Notes under the pieces: model-generated
What the model was told of the DNA's origin: nothing
The model's input: the letters and a program-made list of their open reading frames with translations, nothing else
Database searches by the model: none
Origin: an uncultured Eubacteriales bacterium
GTDB taxonomy: Bacteria > Bacillota > Clostridia > Oscillospirales > Oscillospiraceae
Direction of reading: 5' to 3'
Assembly: GCA_900546615.1 (NCBI GenBank)
Contig: URDJ01000034.1
Location: 1-30,376 of the forward strand
DNA length: 30,376 nucleotides
Position numbers and translations under genes: made by a program
Shown: piece after piece, positions 1 through 6,221 of the stretch
How the letters are laid out: each line of letters begins with the position of its first letter
How positions within the stretch are numbered: the stretch's first letter is position 1

Positions 1-73
1 GGTTTAAGGAGCCGGTCTTGAAAACCGGTGACCCGGCTACGGGCCATGGGTTCGAATCCCATCCTCTCCGCCA
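1..73 (+). tRNA. tRNA-Ser (anticodon TGA), 5' truncated by the window edge
   Basis: The anticodon stem (CCGGT 12-16 with ACCGG 24-28) encloses the loop CTTGAAA, so the anticodon is TGA at 19-21, decoding UCA serine. A long GC-rich variable arm follows, as expected for a class II tRNA. The T arm has the TTCGAAT loop (51-57), and the 3' end carries an encoded CCA at 71-73. The acceptor 5' strand and most of the D arm lie outside the window. Confidence 0.93.
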
Positions 74-142
74 AAATAAGACTGAGGGCTGTGGGGCAGC
101 GGAAAGCGTCCCGGCGCAGGACAGCCTTGAAACGTTTCCTAA

Positions 143-484
143 CCGTATAGTGCTGCCGCTCATGCGCGGCAGGGCACAGTGTACAGCTGCGGCATAGCGG
201 CGCTGCACAGCCTGCTCAGATGAGGTCCTATGACTGGGACGTGAACGACCAGTATCTCATGGAGGACTGTGGCACCTCAGAGGAAAACGGCACACCGCCA
301 GAGGGGATCATGGACTATCCCGAGTATACGGGGTTGTTCGATCTGAGCTGGAAGGAGCACATGACGGCGGAGGATTACGCCGGCCACTGGTCAGCGGGGC
401 ACTGGGTCATCGCCTGCGGGCCTGACGGTGTTCAAGCTAAGCGACGAGGTCTTCGACAGGGCCAGGGTATATCCGCTGGGCTGA
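143..484 (+). pseudogene. Decayed C39-like cysteine peptidase gene
   Basis: Two reading frames together give a recognisable papain-like C39 fold fragment. From 143 to 220 one frame reads RQGTVYSCGIAALHSLLR, where YSCG is the typical catalytic-Cys neighbourhood, and then hits TGA at 221. The next frame, from 220, continues RSYDWDVNDQYLMEDCGTSE, then a segment ending GHWVIACGPDGV, which resembles the C39 region before the catalytic His. After about 425 the coding look returns to the first frame (FKLSDEVFDRARVYPLG, stop at 482). The His-containing C-terminal part is missing. I infer at least two frameshifts and truncation. No ribosome binding site or start was found. The family call rests on motif memory only. 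Confidence 0.5.
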
Positions 485-510
485 GGATCATATCCCTCCG
501 CTGTAGGGTG

Positions 511-540
511 TTGGTACGGTGGAGGGTATATTTATATACA
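511..540 (+). promoter_or_regulatory. Possible promoter with GTATAT-TT-ATATAC palindrome ahead of the DegV gene
   Basis: TTGGTA (511-516) and TATACA (535-540) are separated by 18 bases, a usable but weak sigma-A match. The spacer and -10 contain a perfect inverted repeat, GTATAT (526-531), TT, ATATAC (534-539), that could be a repressor site. The promoter would lie about 25 bases upstream of the DegV start. Confidence 0.35.
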
Positions 541-566
541 ATCTTGCTATAGAATGAGGGATGATA

Positions 567-1472
567 ATGTCAAAGTTCAGGGTCATCACTGACGGCTCAG
601 GAGACCTGACACCGGAGCTGATCAGGGAGCGCGATATCACCGTCGTGCCGTTTTACGTTATGCTGGGGAGCGGGGACTATCTCAAGCAGGACGTGGATAT
701 CGGCACAAGGGAGTTTTATGAGTGGATGGTGTCACACCCGGGCGTGTACCCGAAAAGCTCGACGCCTTCGACTCAGGATTTTCTGAAGGTGTTCAGGGAG
801 GTCGCGGAGGCCGGTGAGCAGGCTATCTGCATCTGTATAACGGAGAAGTTCTCGAATTCGTACCAGACGGCGAAAATAGCCCTCGAGCTGCTGCACGAGG
901 ACTACCCGGACGCGAAGATCGCGGTGTATAATTCGATGGTCAATACGGTCCTGCAGGGACTCTACGTCCTCGAGGCCTGCGACCTGCGCGACGCGGGCTT
1001 TGAGCTGGACGAGGCCGTCGACAGGCTCATGGAGATAAGACCGACGGGCAGGATATTCTTTACGATAGGCAGCATGTCATACCTGAGCATCGGCGGCAGG
1101 ATAGGAAAGCTTGCTGGCAAGGTCAGCACTGTGCTGGGCATCCGGCCGATCATCACGCTGAAGGAGGGCGAGATTTTCCCCTCCGGCGTCTGCCGGGGCA
1201 GGGGTAAGAGCCTCGACAAGGTCATAAACGTCTCAAGGGAATACCTGAAGGAGACATTCAGCTCCGCCGATGAGTTGTCCATAGCCGTGGGCTACGGCTA
1301 TGACTATAACGAGGCCGCTGAGTTCCAGGGCCGTATCAGCGCCCTGCTGGACGAGGTAGGGCTGTCAAAACCGGATATACCCATAAGGCTCATAAGCTCG
1401 GTCATTGCCGTGCATACCGGGCCGTACCCTCTGGGCATCGGTGTGCTGAGAAAGGCCAGGCTGGATAAATAA
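567..1472 (+). CDS. DegV family protein (fatty-acid-binding)
   Basis: This 301-residue protein has the full length and layout of DegV/FakB proteins. It opens with FRVITDGSGDLTPEL, continues with KSSTPSTQDF (the conserved TS/P fatty-acid-contacting loop), then SIGGRIGK, and ends with VIAVHTGPYPLGIG. DegV proteins bind a single fatty acid. Some act as FakB partners of the kinase FakA, but no fakA is in view, so kinase partnership is not shown. ATG at 567 is preferred over ATG at 561 because GAGGG (556-560) leaves no spacing to 561 and about 6 bases to 567. The gene sits alone, bounded by a degenerate gene upstream and a shared terminator downstream. Confidence 0.9.
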   Translation: MSKFRVITDGSGDLTPELIRERDITVVPFYVMLGSGDYLKQDVDIGTREFYEWMVSHPGVYPKSSTPSTQDFLKVFREVAEAGEQAICICITEKFSNSYQTAKIALELLHEDYPDAKIAVYNSMVNTVLQGLYVLEACDLRDAGFELDEAVDRLMEIRPTGRIFFTIGSMSYLSIGGRIGKLAGKVSTVLGIRPIITLKEGEIFPSGVCRGRGKSLDKVINVSREYLKETFSSADELSIAVGYGYDYNEAAEFQGRISALLDEVGLSKPDIPIRLISSVIAVHTGPYPLGIGVLRKARLDK

Positions 1473-1520
1473 AAAAACGAGCCCCGATGGTGAGAGAGGG
1501 GGACTCTCACCATCGGGGCT
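1471..1520 (-). terminator. Strong hairpin terminator of the PepSY-like gene
   Basis: A perfect 17-bp stem (1480-1496 with 1504-1520) and a 7-base loop are followed, on the minus strand, by TCGTTTTTTT. The plus side lacks a T run, so it primarily ends minus-strand transcription, though the hairpin may also help stop DegV transcripts. Confidence 0.85.
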
Positions 1521-1533
1521 CTCTCCGTTCTGT

Positions 1534-1809
1534 TCAGGCGCTCACACTTTTGGGAAGCTCCTGCGGCGCCTCGTAGTAGGACGGATAGCTCTCGACGGGA
1601 ACGGGGAAGAAGTCGAGACCCAGGGCCTCGCCGCTCGTAGCGTCGATATAGCAGCAGTAGTGCATCTCGTCGGTCGTGAACTCCAGCTCGTACAGGCTGC
1701 CGCCATCGAGCAGCTTCTGGGAATCGAAACGGGCGCTCTTGACGTTGGCGGCCTCGAGAGACAGGGTGCGGGCCTGCATCGGGCTTATATAGAGAATGTT
1801 CTTTTTCAT
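1534..1809 (-). CDS. Small PepSY-like domain protein
   Basis: A 91-residue protein with no signal peptide or membrane segment. Residues about 40-68 read YELEFTTDEMHYCCYIDATSG and on to EALGLDF, which fits the second half of a PepSY repeat (YEVEF...YEYEIDAKTGEVL). The first half is less typical. PepSY domains are usually extracytoplasmic and often inhibit proteases or occur in repeats; a single cytoplasmic copy has no clear role. The start is well supported by AAAGGAG about 9 bases upstream of ATG at 1809. It is monocistronic, with a strong terminator directly after it. Confidence 0.6.
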   Translation of the reverse strand: MKKNILYISPMQARTLSLEAANVKSARFDSQKLLDGGSLYELEFTTDEMHYCCYIDATSGEALGLDFFPVPVESYPSYYEAPQELPKSVSA

Positions 1810-2027
1810 ATTTGTTAGCTCCTTTTCATTTTTAGTTTATGTGCCCATTGTAAAGGGCGATTATTAAAGTAACGTTAAAAGAAAAAGTTATTTTAATAAC
1901 GATGCTTGAATACTGCTTTCTGCTGACGGGTATAAGGATAGCAGGAGAATATTAACGAGTCGTTAGCGCAGGATTAGAATATCATTAAAAGCGTAAATAT
2001 TTTTTGAACAGCTAAATTTAATTGTCC

Positions 2028-2056
2028 TTGCAAAAGGGGACGGAATCTGCTATAGT
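2028..2056 (+). promoter_or_regulatory. Sigma-A promoter of the pyrR operon
   Basis: TTGCAA (2028-2033) and TATAGT (2051-2056) are separated by 17 bases, placing the transcription start near 2063, just ahead of the PyrR-binding leader. The upstream region 1810-2027 is AT-rich and I see no gene in it. Confidence 0.8.
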
Positions 2057-2078
2057 TTGCGCAGTGAGTTTTTAAGGA

Positions 2079-2172
2079 CCGGTACAGAGAGACCGGCAAA
2101 ACCGCTGGGAATACCGCGCTGTGGGCGCGGGGCTTTGGTGTGTCTTGCCGGTGAGCGGCAGGGCACTTTTTT
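2079..2172 (+). promoter_or_regulatory. PyrR-responsive transcription attenuator
   Basis: Three mutually exclusive RNA elements can be drawn. (1) A PyrR-binding hairpin, CCGGT (2079-2083) with ACCGG (2092-2096), has the loop ACAGAGAG, which carries the AGAGAG feature of PyrR sites. (2) A terminator has an 11-bp stem (2140-2150 with 2156-2166, two G-U pairs) followed by six T (2167-2172). (3) An antiterminator pairs ACCGGCAA (2092-2099) with TTGCCGGT (2145-2152), sharing bases with both other elements. In the known mechanism, UMP-loaded PyrR holds hairpin 1, blocks the antiterminator and lets the terminator form, so the operon is off when pyrimidines are plentiful. Confidence 0.85.
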
Positions 2173-2197
2173 GTTGCAGGAAGGGCTGAGTTGCGGA

Positions 2198-2734
2198 GTG
2201 AGGGAAAAGGCAAAGCTCATGGACGAGGCCGCGGTGGGCAGGGCGCTGATGCGGCTGTCGCACGAGATAGCGGAGCGCAACCGCGGGGTGGAGGACGTCT
2301 GCCTGGTAGGTATAAGACGTCGCGGCGAGCCGTTGGCGGAGCGGATACGGGACAATATAGAGAAGATAGAGGGCGTGCGCGTACCCTGCGGCAGCGTGGA
2401 CGTGAGGTTCTACCGGGACGATCTGGAGCGGTTGGCGGACGACCCGATAGTCGAGCGGGCGAGGCTGGAATTCGCGGTGAGGGACAAGACAGTCGTTCTG
2501 GTGGACGACGTGCTGTATACGGGCCGGACGGCGCGGGCCGCGATGGAGGCGGTGCTCAGCTGCGGGCGTCCGAAGGCGATACAGCTGGCGGTGCTGATAG
2601 ACAGGGGCCATAGGGAACTGCCGATACGTGCGGATTACGTCGGCAAGAACGTGCCTACTTCACATACGGAGCTTATAGAGGTAAGACTGCCGGAGTACGA
2701 CGGAGAGACCGGCGTCTGGCTCATGGAGCTTTGA
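2198..2734 (+). CDS. pyrR: PyrR, pyr operon attenuation regulator / uracil phosphoribosyltransferase
   Basis: A 178-residue bifunctional protein. It binds pyr leader RNA in response to UMP, and family members also make UMP from uracil and PRPP. The PRPP-binding motif VVLVDDVLYTGRTARAA is intact, and the C-terminal half has the family hallmark LAVLIDRGHRELPIRADYVG followed by KNVPTS. The GTG at 2198 is chosen because it aligns residue for residue with the B. subtilis start (MNQKAVILDEQAIRRAL against VREKAKLMDEAAVGRAL) and follows AGGAAGGG at some distance. ATG at 2219 is the alternative. The attenuator directly upstream and the uracil permease downstream confirm the role. Confidence 0.95.
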   Translation: MREKAKLMDEAAVGRALMRLSHEIAERNRGVEDVCLVGIRRRGEPLAERIRDNIEKIEGVRVPCGSVDVRFYRDDLERLADDPIVERARLEFAVRDKTVVLVDDVLYTGRTARAAMEAVLSCGRPKAIQLAVLIDRGHRELPIRADYVGKNVPTSHTELIEVRLPEYDGETGVWLMEL

Positions 2735-2741
2735 AATAACA

Positions 2742-2770
2742 TTGTGCGTCTATCCCAATTAAAATACACT
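2742..2770 (+). promoter_or_regulatory. Possible internal promoter ahead of the uracil permease
   Basis: TTGTGC (2742-2747) and TACACT (2765-2770) are 17 bases apart in the short AT-rich gap after pyrR. It could give permease expression independent of the attenuator. The -10 is weak and read-through from pyrR is the simpler explanation. Confidence 0.3.
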
Positions 2771-2791
2771 ACGGAGAGAGGTAAATCGGGA

Positions 2792-4159
2792 ATGAACAAG
2801 AAAACCATCGGAAACGAGCCGATCTACGACGCCCGGACGCTGGGCGCGCCGCGGATGCTCGTGCTCGGTTTCCAGCACATGTTCGCCATGTTCGGCGCGA
2901 CCGTGCTGGTACCCACGCTGACGGGCCTGTCCGTCTCTGTAACGCTGCTGTTCGCCGGCCTGGGCACGCTGCTGTTCCATCTGCTGGCCAAGGGCAAGGT
3001 GCCGGCCTTTTTGGGCTCGTCCTTTGCCTTCCTCGGCGGCTACTCGGCGATCGCGCCGATGCTGGAGAACCCGGACGCGCCGGGCGTCTTCAACATCCCC
3101 AACACCGAGATGCTGCCCTACGCCTGCTTCGGCGTGGCCTGCGCGGGCCTCGTGTATCTGGTGCTGAGCCTGCTGTTCAAGGTCTTCGGTGTCAGGAAGG
3201 TAATGCGCTTCTTCCCGCCCATCGTGACCGGGCCCATCATCATAGCCATCGGCCTGAGCCTGAGCTCCAGCGCCGTGAACAACTGCCAGGCCAGCTGGCC
3301 GATAGCGCTGGTCGCCATTCTGGTAGTCATCGTCTGCAACATCTGGGGCAAGGGCATGATAAAGATAATCCCCATCCTGCTGGGCGTCATCGCGTCGTAT
3401 ATAGTGGGCGCCGTCAGCGGGCAGGTGGACTTCACCGCCGTGAAGGAGGCCGATTGGATAGGTCTGCCCGTGGTGTGGAGCGAGACCGTGTTCGGACTGT
3501 TCGGCAGCGGCAATGTGGACACCGCAATGCTGGGCACTGCGGCGGTCACGATAATCCCGATAGCGCTCGCCACCATGGTGGAGCACATAGGCGACATGTG
3601 CGCCATCAGCTCGACCTGCGAGCGGAATTATATACAGGACCCCGGCCTGCACAGGACACTGCTGGGCGACGGCCTTGCGACGAGCCTTGCGGCGCTGTTC
3701 GGCGCGCCGGCGAACACGACCTACGGCGAGAACACCGGCGTGCTCGCGCTCTCGAAGGTATATGACCCGCGCGTTATCCGCATCGCGGCTGTGCTGGCGA
3801 TCATCTTCTCCTTCTGCCCGAAGTTCGCCGAGGTCGTGCATGCTATGCCGACCGCGACAATAGGCGGCGTCAGCCTGGTGCTTTACGGAATGATCAGCGC
3901 CGTCGGCGTGCGCAATGTCGTCGAGAACAAGGTGGACTTCACCAAGAGCCGCAACGTCATCATCGCGGCCCTCATCCTCGTACTGACAATCGGTATCACC
4001 TACTCGGGCGTGGGCGGCGTGATGATAGGCCAGATCAAGTTCTCCGGCCTTGCGACGGCGGCTATCGTGGGCATAGTGCTCAACGCGATACTGCCGGGCA
4101 AGGACTACGAGTTCGGCGCCGACCTGCAGGGTGACACCAGCGTGAATTTCAAGGTCTGA
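2792..4159 (+). CDS. pyrP: Uracil permease, NCS2 family (UraA/PyrP)
   Basis: A 455-residue polytopic membrane protein that imports uracil by proton symport. The N-terminus has LGAPRMLVLGFQHMFAMFGA, the usual NCS2 opening. The substrate-site motifs are ATMVEHIGDMCAIS (with the Glu that contacts uracil in UraA) and PANTTYGENTGVLALSKVYD (second functional Glu). Hydrophobic segments run through the length, as expected for 14 helices including two half-spanning ones. ATG at 2792 has GAGAGAGGT about 9 bases upstream; an upstream in-frame GTG at 2744 lacks one. It is co-transcribed with pyrR and so under PyrR attenuation, giving uracil salvage on pyrimidine shortage. Confidence 0.95.
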   Translation: MNKKTIGNEPIYDARTLGAPRMLVLGFQHMFAMFGATVLVPTLTGLSVSVTLLFAGLGTLLFHLLAKGKVPAFLGSSFAFLGGYSAIAPMLENPDAPGVFNIPNTEMLPYACFGVACAGLVYLVLSLLFKVFGVRKVMRFFPPIVTGPIIIAIGLSLSSSAVNNCQASWPIALVAILVVIVCNIWGKGMIKIIPILLGVIASYIVGAVSGQVDFTAVKEADWIGLPVVWSETVFGLFGSGNVDTAMLGTAAVTIIPIALATMVEHIGDMCAISSTCERNYIQDPGLHRTLLGDGLATSLAALFGAPANTTYGENTGVLALSKVYDPRVIRIAAVLAIIFSFCPKFAEVVHAMPTATIGGVSLVLYGMISAVGVRNVVENKVDFTKSRNVIIAALILVLTIGITYSGVGGVMIGQIKFSGLATAAIVGIVLNAILPGKDYEFGADLQGDTSVNFKV

Positions 4160-4172
4160 TAAGGAAAAATCC

Positions 4173-4200
4173 TTGACAATTCTAAAAAATAAGGTATAAT
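4173..4200 (+). promoter_or_regulatory. Consensus sigma-A promoter of rpsF-ssb-rpsR
   Basis: Perfect TTGACA (4173-4178) and perfect TATAAT (4195-4200) are spaced by 16 bases. Transcription should start near 4207. Confidence 0.9.
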
Positions 4201-4202
4201 TT

Positions 4203-4259
4203 ATTGGCCTGCCCTTAGGGACAGGCCAATATCCTTGCCTGCACGCAGAGAGCGCAGGC
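4203..4259 (+). promoter_or_regulatory. Two inverted repeats in the rpsF leader
   Basis: ATTGGCCTG (4203-4211) pairs with CAGGCCAAT (4222-4230), with an inner CCC/GGG. GCCTGC (4237-4242) pairs with GCAGGC (4254-4259). The GGCCTGC and CAGGCC cores recur, so alternative pairings are possible. Because the inferred start (about 4207) lies inside the first arm, that repeat may be a DNA operator rather than a full RNA hairpin. I see no CCG bulge, so the known S6:S18 leader motif is not demonstrated. Confidence 0.4.
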
Positions 4260-4285
4260 CATTAGACCAGAAGGAGGTGCACAAA

Positions 4286-4582
4286 TTGGCGAAAACAAGC
4301 GAGAAGTACGAAGTGATGTACGTTCTGAATCCGAATCTCTCGGAGGAGGAGACCGCAGCGCTCGTAGAGAAGTTCAAGGCGCTTGTCGAGCAGAACGGCA
4401 CTCTTGATGAGATGGAGGAAATGGGCAAGCGGAAGCTGGCCTATGAGATCAACTATCTCACCGAGGGTTACTACGTGCTTGTCAAGTTCACGAGCGGCCC
4501 TGAGTTCCCGGCGGAGCTCGACCGTATCCTCGGCATTACGGACGGCGTCATCCGCAGCCTGATCACCAAGAGGCCGGAGTAA
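4286..4582 (+). CDS. rpsF: 30S ribosomal protein S6
   Basis: A 98-residue S6 homologue that pairs with S18 on the central domain of 16S rRNA. It shows KYEVMYVLNPNLSEEE, then the GKRKLAYEINYLTEGYYVLV core and the terminal LGITDGVIRSLITKRPE. The TTG at 4286 is the start: AAGGAGGTG (4271-4279) sits 6-7 bases upstream, and the longer frame from ATG 4235 would add residues with no family match and would leave the Shine-Dalgarno inside the gene. First gene of the conserved rpsF-ssb-rpsR operon. Confidence 0.95.
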   Translation: MAKTSEKYEVMYVLNPNLSEEETAALVEKFKALVEQNGTLDEMEEMGKRKLAYEINYLTEGYYVLVKFTSGPEFPAELDRILGITDGVIRSLITKRPE

Positions 4583-4593
4583 GGGGTACGAGG

Positions 4594-5121
4594 ATGCTCA
4601 ATCACATTGTGATCATGGGTCGGCTCACGCGCGACCCGGAGCTGAGATACACGCAAAGCCAGATCCCGGTGGCCAGCTTCCGTCTGGCGGTAGACAGGGA
4701 TTTCGGCCGCGGAGAGGAGAAGCAGACCGATTTCATCGACTGCGTTGCCTGGAGGCAGACGGGCGAGTTCGTCTCAAAGTATTTCCAAAAGGGGAGCATG
4801 GCCGTTGTTAGCGGCAGGCTCCAGATGAGGGACTGGACGGACAAGGACGGCAACAAGCGCACCAGCGCCGAGGTCGTCGCCGACAACGTGTATTTTGGCG
4901 AATCGAAGCGCCGCGAGGGCGAGCCCCGGGACAATTATGGCCCGAGGGACAGCTACGGTTCACGTGACAATTACGGGGCTCGTGAAAGCTACGGCTCACG
5001 CGACAATTACGGAGCCCGTGACGGCTACGGACAGAGGGACAGGCAGGAGAGCGCTCCGCGCGGCCCTGCGCCGTCGGCCTTTGCCGAGCTGGACGACGGG
5101 GACGGCGAGCTGCCGTTCTGA
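4594..5121 (+). CDS. ssb: Single-stranded DNA-binding protein
   Basis: A 175-residue SSB that coats single-stranded DNA during replication, recombination and repair. Residues 1-105 form the OB fold (MLNHIVIMGRLTRDPELRYT, later FIDCVAWRQTGEFVSKYFQKG). Residues 106-160 are a low-complexity linker containing six consecutive R(D/E)xYGx hexads (112-147). The C-terminal tip DDGDGELPF is the acidic partner-binding tail. ATG at 4594 follows AAGGGG, 7 bases upstream, which overlaps the rpsF stop region. rpsF and rpsR flank it, the usual bacterial order. Confidence 0.97.
   Translation: MLNHIVIMGRLTRDPELRYTQSQIPVASFRLAVDRDFGRGEEKQTDFIDCVAWRQTGEFVSKYFQKGSMAVVSGRLQMRDWTDKDGNKRTSAEVVADNVYFGESKRREGEPRDNYGPRDSYGSRDNYGARESYGSRDNYGARDGYGQRDRQESAPRGPAPSAFAELDDGDGELPF
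4927..5034 (+). repeat. Six 18-bp repeats encoding R(D/E)xYGx hexads in the SSB linker
   Basis: The units read RDNYGP, RDSYGS, RDNYGA, RESYGS, RDNYGA and RDGYGQ. Nucleotides drift at synonymous sites (for example RD as cgg-gac, agg-gac, cgt-gac or cgc-gac), so the peptide pattern is older than any recent slippage or is kept by selection. Confidence 0.9.
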
Positions 5122-5143
5122 GAATTAAAAGGGAGGTATAATC

Positions 5144-5383
5144 TTGGCTTTCGATAACAAGGGACCGAAGAATCGCAAGCGCAAGAAGGTATGCCAGTTC
5201 TGCGTGGATAAGTGCACCTATATAGATTATAAGGATGCCGCGAAGCTCAGGAAGTTCATCTCCGAGCGCAGCAAGATCCTTCCGCGCCGCACAACCGGCA
5301 CCTGCGCCATGCACCAGCGCGAGCTGACCGAGGCCATCAAGCGCGCCCGTCAGATCGCTCTGCTCCCCTACGTCACCGACTGA
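5144..5383 (+). CDS. rpsR: 30S ribosomal protein S18, zinc-ligand (C+) form
   Basis: A 79-residue S18 with the conserved core [27 protein letters not shown] and the end [16 protein letters not shown]. Four cysteines are present: CQFC, then a Cys four residues later, then TGTC in the second half. This resembles the Zn-binding C+ version of S18, whose C- counterparts lack them. TTG at 5144 is the start, 6-7 bases after GGGAGGT (5131-5137). Last gene of the operon before a strong terminator. Confidence 0.95.
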   Translation: MAFDNKGPKNRKRKKVCQFCVDKCTYIDYKDAAKLRKFISERSKILPRRTTGTCAMHQRELTEAIKRARQIALLPYVTD

Positions 5384-5394
5384 CGCTTAAGGGA

Positions 5395-5442
5395 TAATAA
5401 AAAAGACCATGCCCCGGGCCAAAGGCCCGGGGCTGAGTTTTT
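5395..5442. terminator. Bidirectional terminator between rpsR and the minus-strand deaminase unit
   Basis: A 10-bp GC stem (GCCCCGGGCC 5411-5420 with 5424-5433) has an AAA loop. TGAGTTTTT follows on plus, and on minus a T-rich run lies opposite 5398-5410. The genes converge here, so one hairpin can serve both. Confidence 0.88.
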
Positions 5443-5454
5443 ACTGTATACCGT

Positions 5455-5649
5455 TCAGATGACGCCGTGGGACTTGAGCCAGGCCTCGATCTCCGGGGCG
5501 GAGTCCTTTACCTTGCTGCCCCTGACGGACAGGCCGTCCTCGACCTCGGCCTCGGGGCAGAGACGGCGGATATCGGCCTCACTGCGGCCCATACCGCCCG
5601 GGGTGTAGTTCATGCCACTGTGGGAAAAGTACGCGGTCAGCAGCTTCAT
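5455..5649 (-). CDS. Miniature flavodoxin remnant (internal deletion)
   Basis: A 64-residue reading frame. Residues 1-15 (MKLLTAYFSHSGMNY) match the first strand and phosphate-loop region of a flavodoxin. Residues 20-64 (GMGRSEADIRRLCP and on to SVRGSKVKDSAPEIEAWLKS) match the last part of the same family. Family members run to about 150-165 residues, so roughly 90 residues of the FMN-binding middle appear to be missing, joined in frame at about residues 16-20. Its ATG overlaps the deaminase TGA (ATGA at 5646-5649), implying coupled translation. FMN binding is doubtful. It may be a pseudogene that has kept its frame, or a repurposed small protein. Confidence 0.65.
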   Translation of the reverse strand: MKLLTAYFSHSGMNYTPGGMGRSEADIRRLCPEAEVEDGLSVRGSKVKDSAPEIEAWLKSHGVI

Positions 5650-6137
5650 TCCACAGCCCCCTCCGGCAGAGAATCGTCGCCGAACACCCAGTCGCGCACG
5701 TGGATGACCCGGCAGCTCTCCGACCCCGTGCGCACGACGACCTGCGTCAACCCCGCGTTTATGATTAGCCTCTTGCACATGGAGCAGGGCATCGTCTCCT
5801 CGAGCAGCTCGTGCGTCTTGGCGTCGCGGCCGACCAGATAGAGCGTGCCGCCGAGCATGTCGCGCCGCGCGGCGGAAATTATCGCGTTGGCCTCGGCGTG
5901 GACGCTCCGGCAAAGCTCGTAGCGCTGACCGGAGGGGATACCCAGGCTCTCGCGCATGCAGACGCCGAGATCAGTGCAGTTGCGGCGGCCGCGCGGCGCA
6001 CCGTTGTAGCCTGTCGAGAGTATCTCGTCGTTGCGCACGATTATCGCGCCGTACTTGCGGCGCATGCAGGTCGAGCGGTTCAGGACCGCGTCGGCGATGT
6101 CGAGATAGTAGTCCTCCTTGCCTCGTCTTGTATCCAT
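5646..6137 (-). CDS. Deoxycytidylate (dCMP) deaminase
   Basis: A 163-residue zinc enzyme converting dCMP to dUMP, the feed for thymidylate synthase. The zinc ligands are in HAEAN (80-84, with the proton-shuttling Glu) and PCSMC (117-121). The N-terminal YNGAPRGRRNC segment is typical of the dCMP branch (ComEB type) rather than cytidine deaminase. GAGGT precedes the ATG at 6137 by about 8 bases. The gene has its own promoter and is followed without a gap by the flavodoxin remnant. Allosteric regulation by dCTP/dTTP is known for some members; it cannot be read here. Confidence 0.92.
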   Translation of the reverse strand: MDTRRGKEDYYLDIADAVLNRSTCMRRKYGAIIVRNDEILSTGYNGAPRGRRNCTDLGVCMRESLGIPSGQRYELCRSVHAEANAIISAARRDMLGGTLYLVGRDAKTHELLEETMPCSMCKRLIINAGLTQVVVRTGSESCRVIHVRDWVFGDDSLPEGAVE

Positions 6138-6168
6138 TGCATATACCTCGCGTTCTCAGTTTATTTAA

Positions 6169-6196
6169 GTTTAGCTTCTGGCCTCTTTTAAGTCAA
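6169..6196 (-). promoter_or_regulatory. Promoter of the dCMP deaminase
   Basis: On the minus strand, TTGACT (opposite 6191-6196) and TAAACT (opposite 6169-6174) are 16 bases apart, about 30-60 bases upstream of the ATG. Confidence 0.6.
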
Positions 6197-6205
6197 GAGC
6201 AAATG

Positions 6206-6214
6206 TGCTATACT
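6206..6214 (+). promoter_or_regulatory. Extended -10 promoter immediately ahead of queH
   Basis: TGC (6206-6208) followed by TATACT (6209-6214) makes an extended -10. There is no good -35 (TTTTAA near 6186-6191). The expected start, about 7 bases downstream, falls at or within a few bases of the queH ATG at 6222, so the message would be leaderless or almost so. Confidence 0.5.
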
Positions 6215-6221
6215 GTGGCGC

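Noticed and set aside
2759..3841. 360-residue minus-strand frame over the uracil permease
   Set aside because: Antisense shadow with His/Arg/Ala-rich composition produced by membrane-protein codons.
4201..4285. Known S6:S18 ribosomal leader motif
   Set aside because: Hairpins are present but I could not find the CCG bulge and paired region that define it; kept only as unclassified inverted repeats.
4918..5040. Short regularly spaced repeats that might suggest a CRISPR array
   Set aside because: The period is 18 bases with no spacers and the repeats are in frame, coding for the SSB linker.
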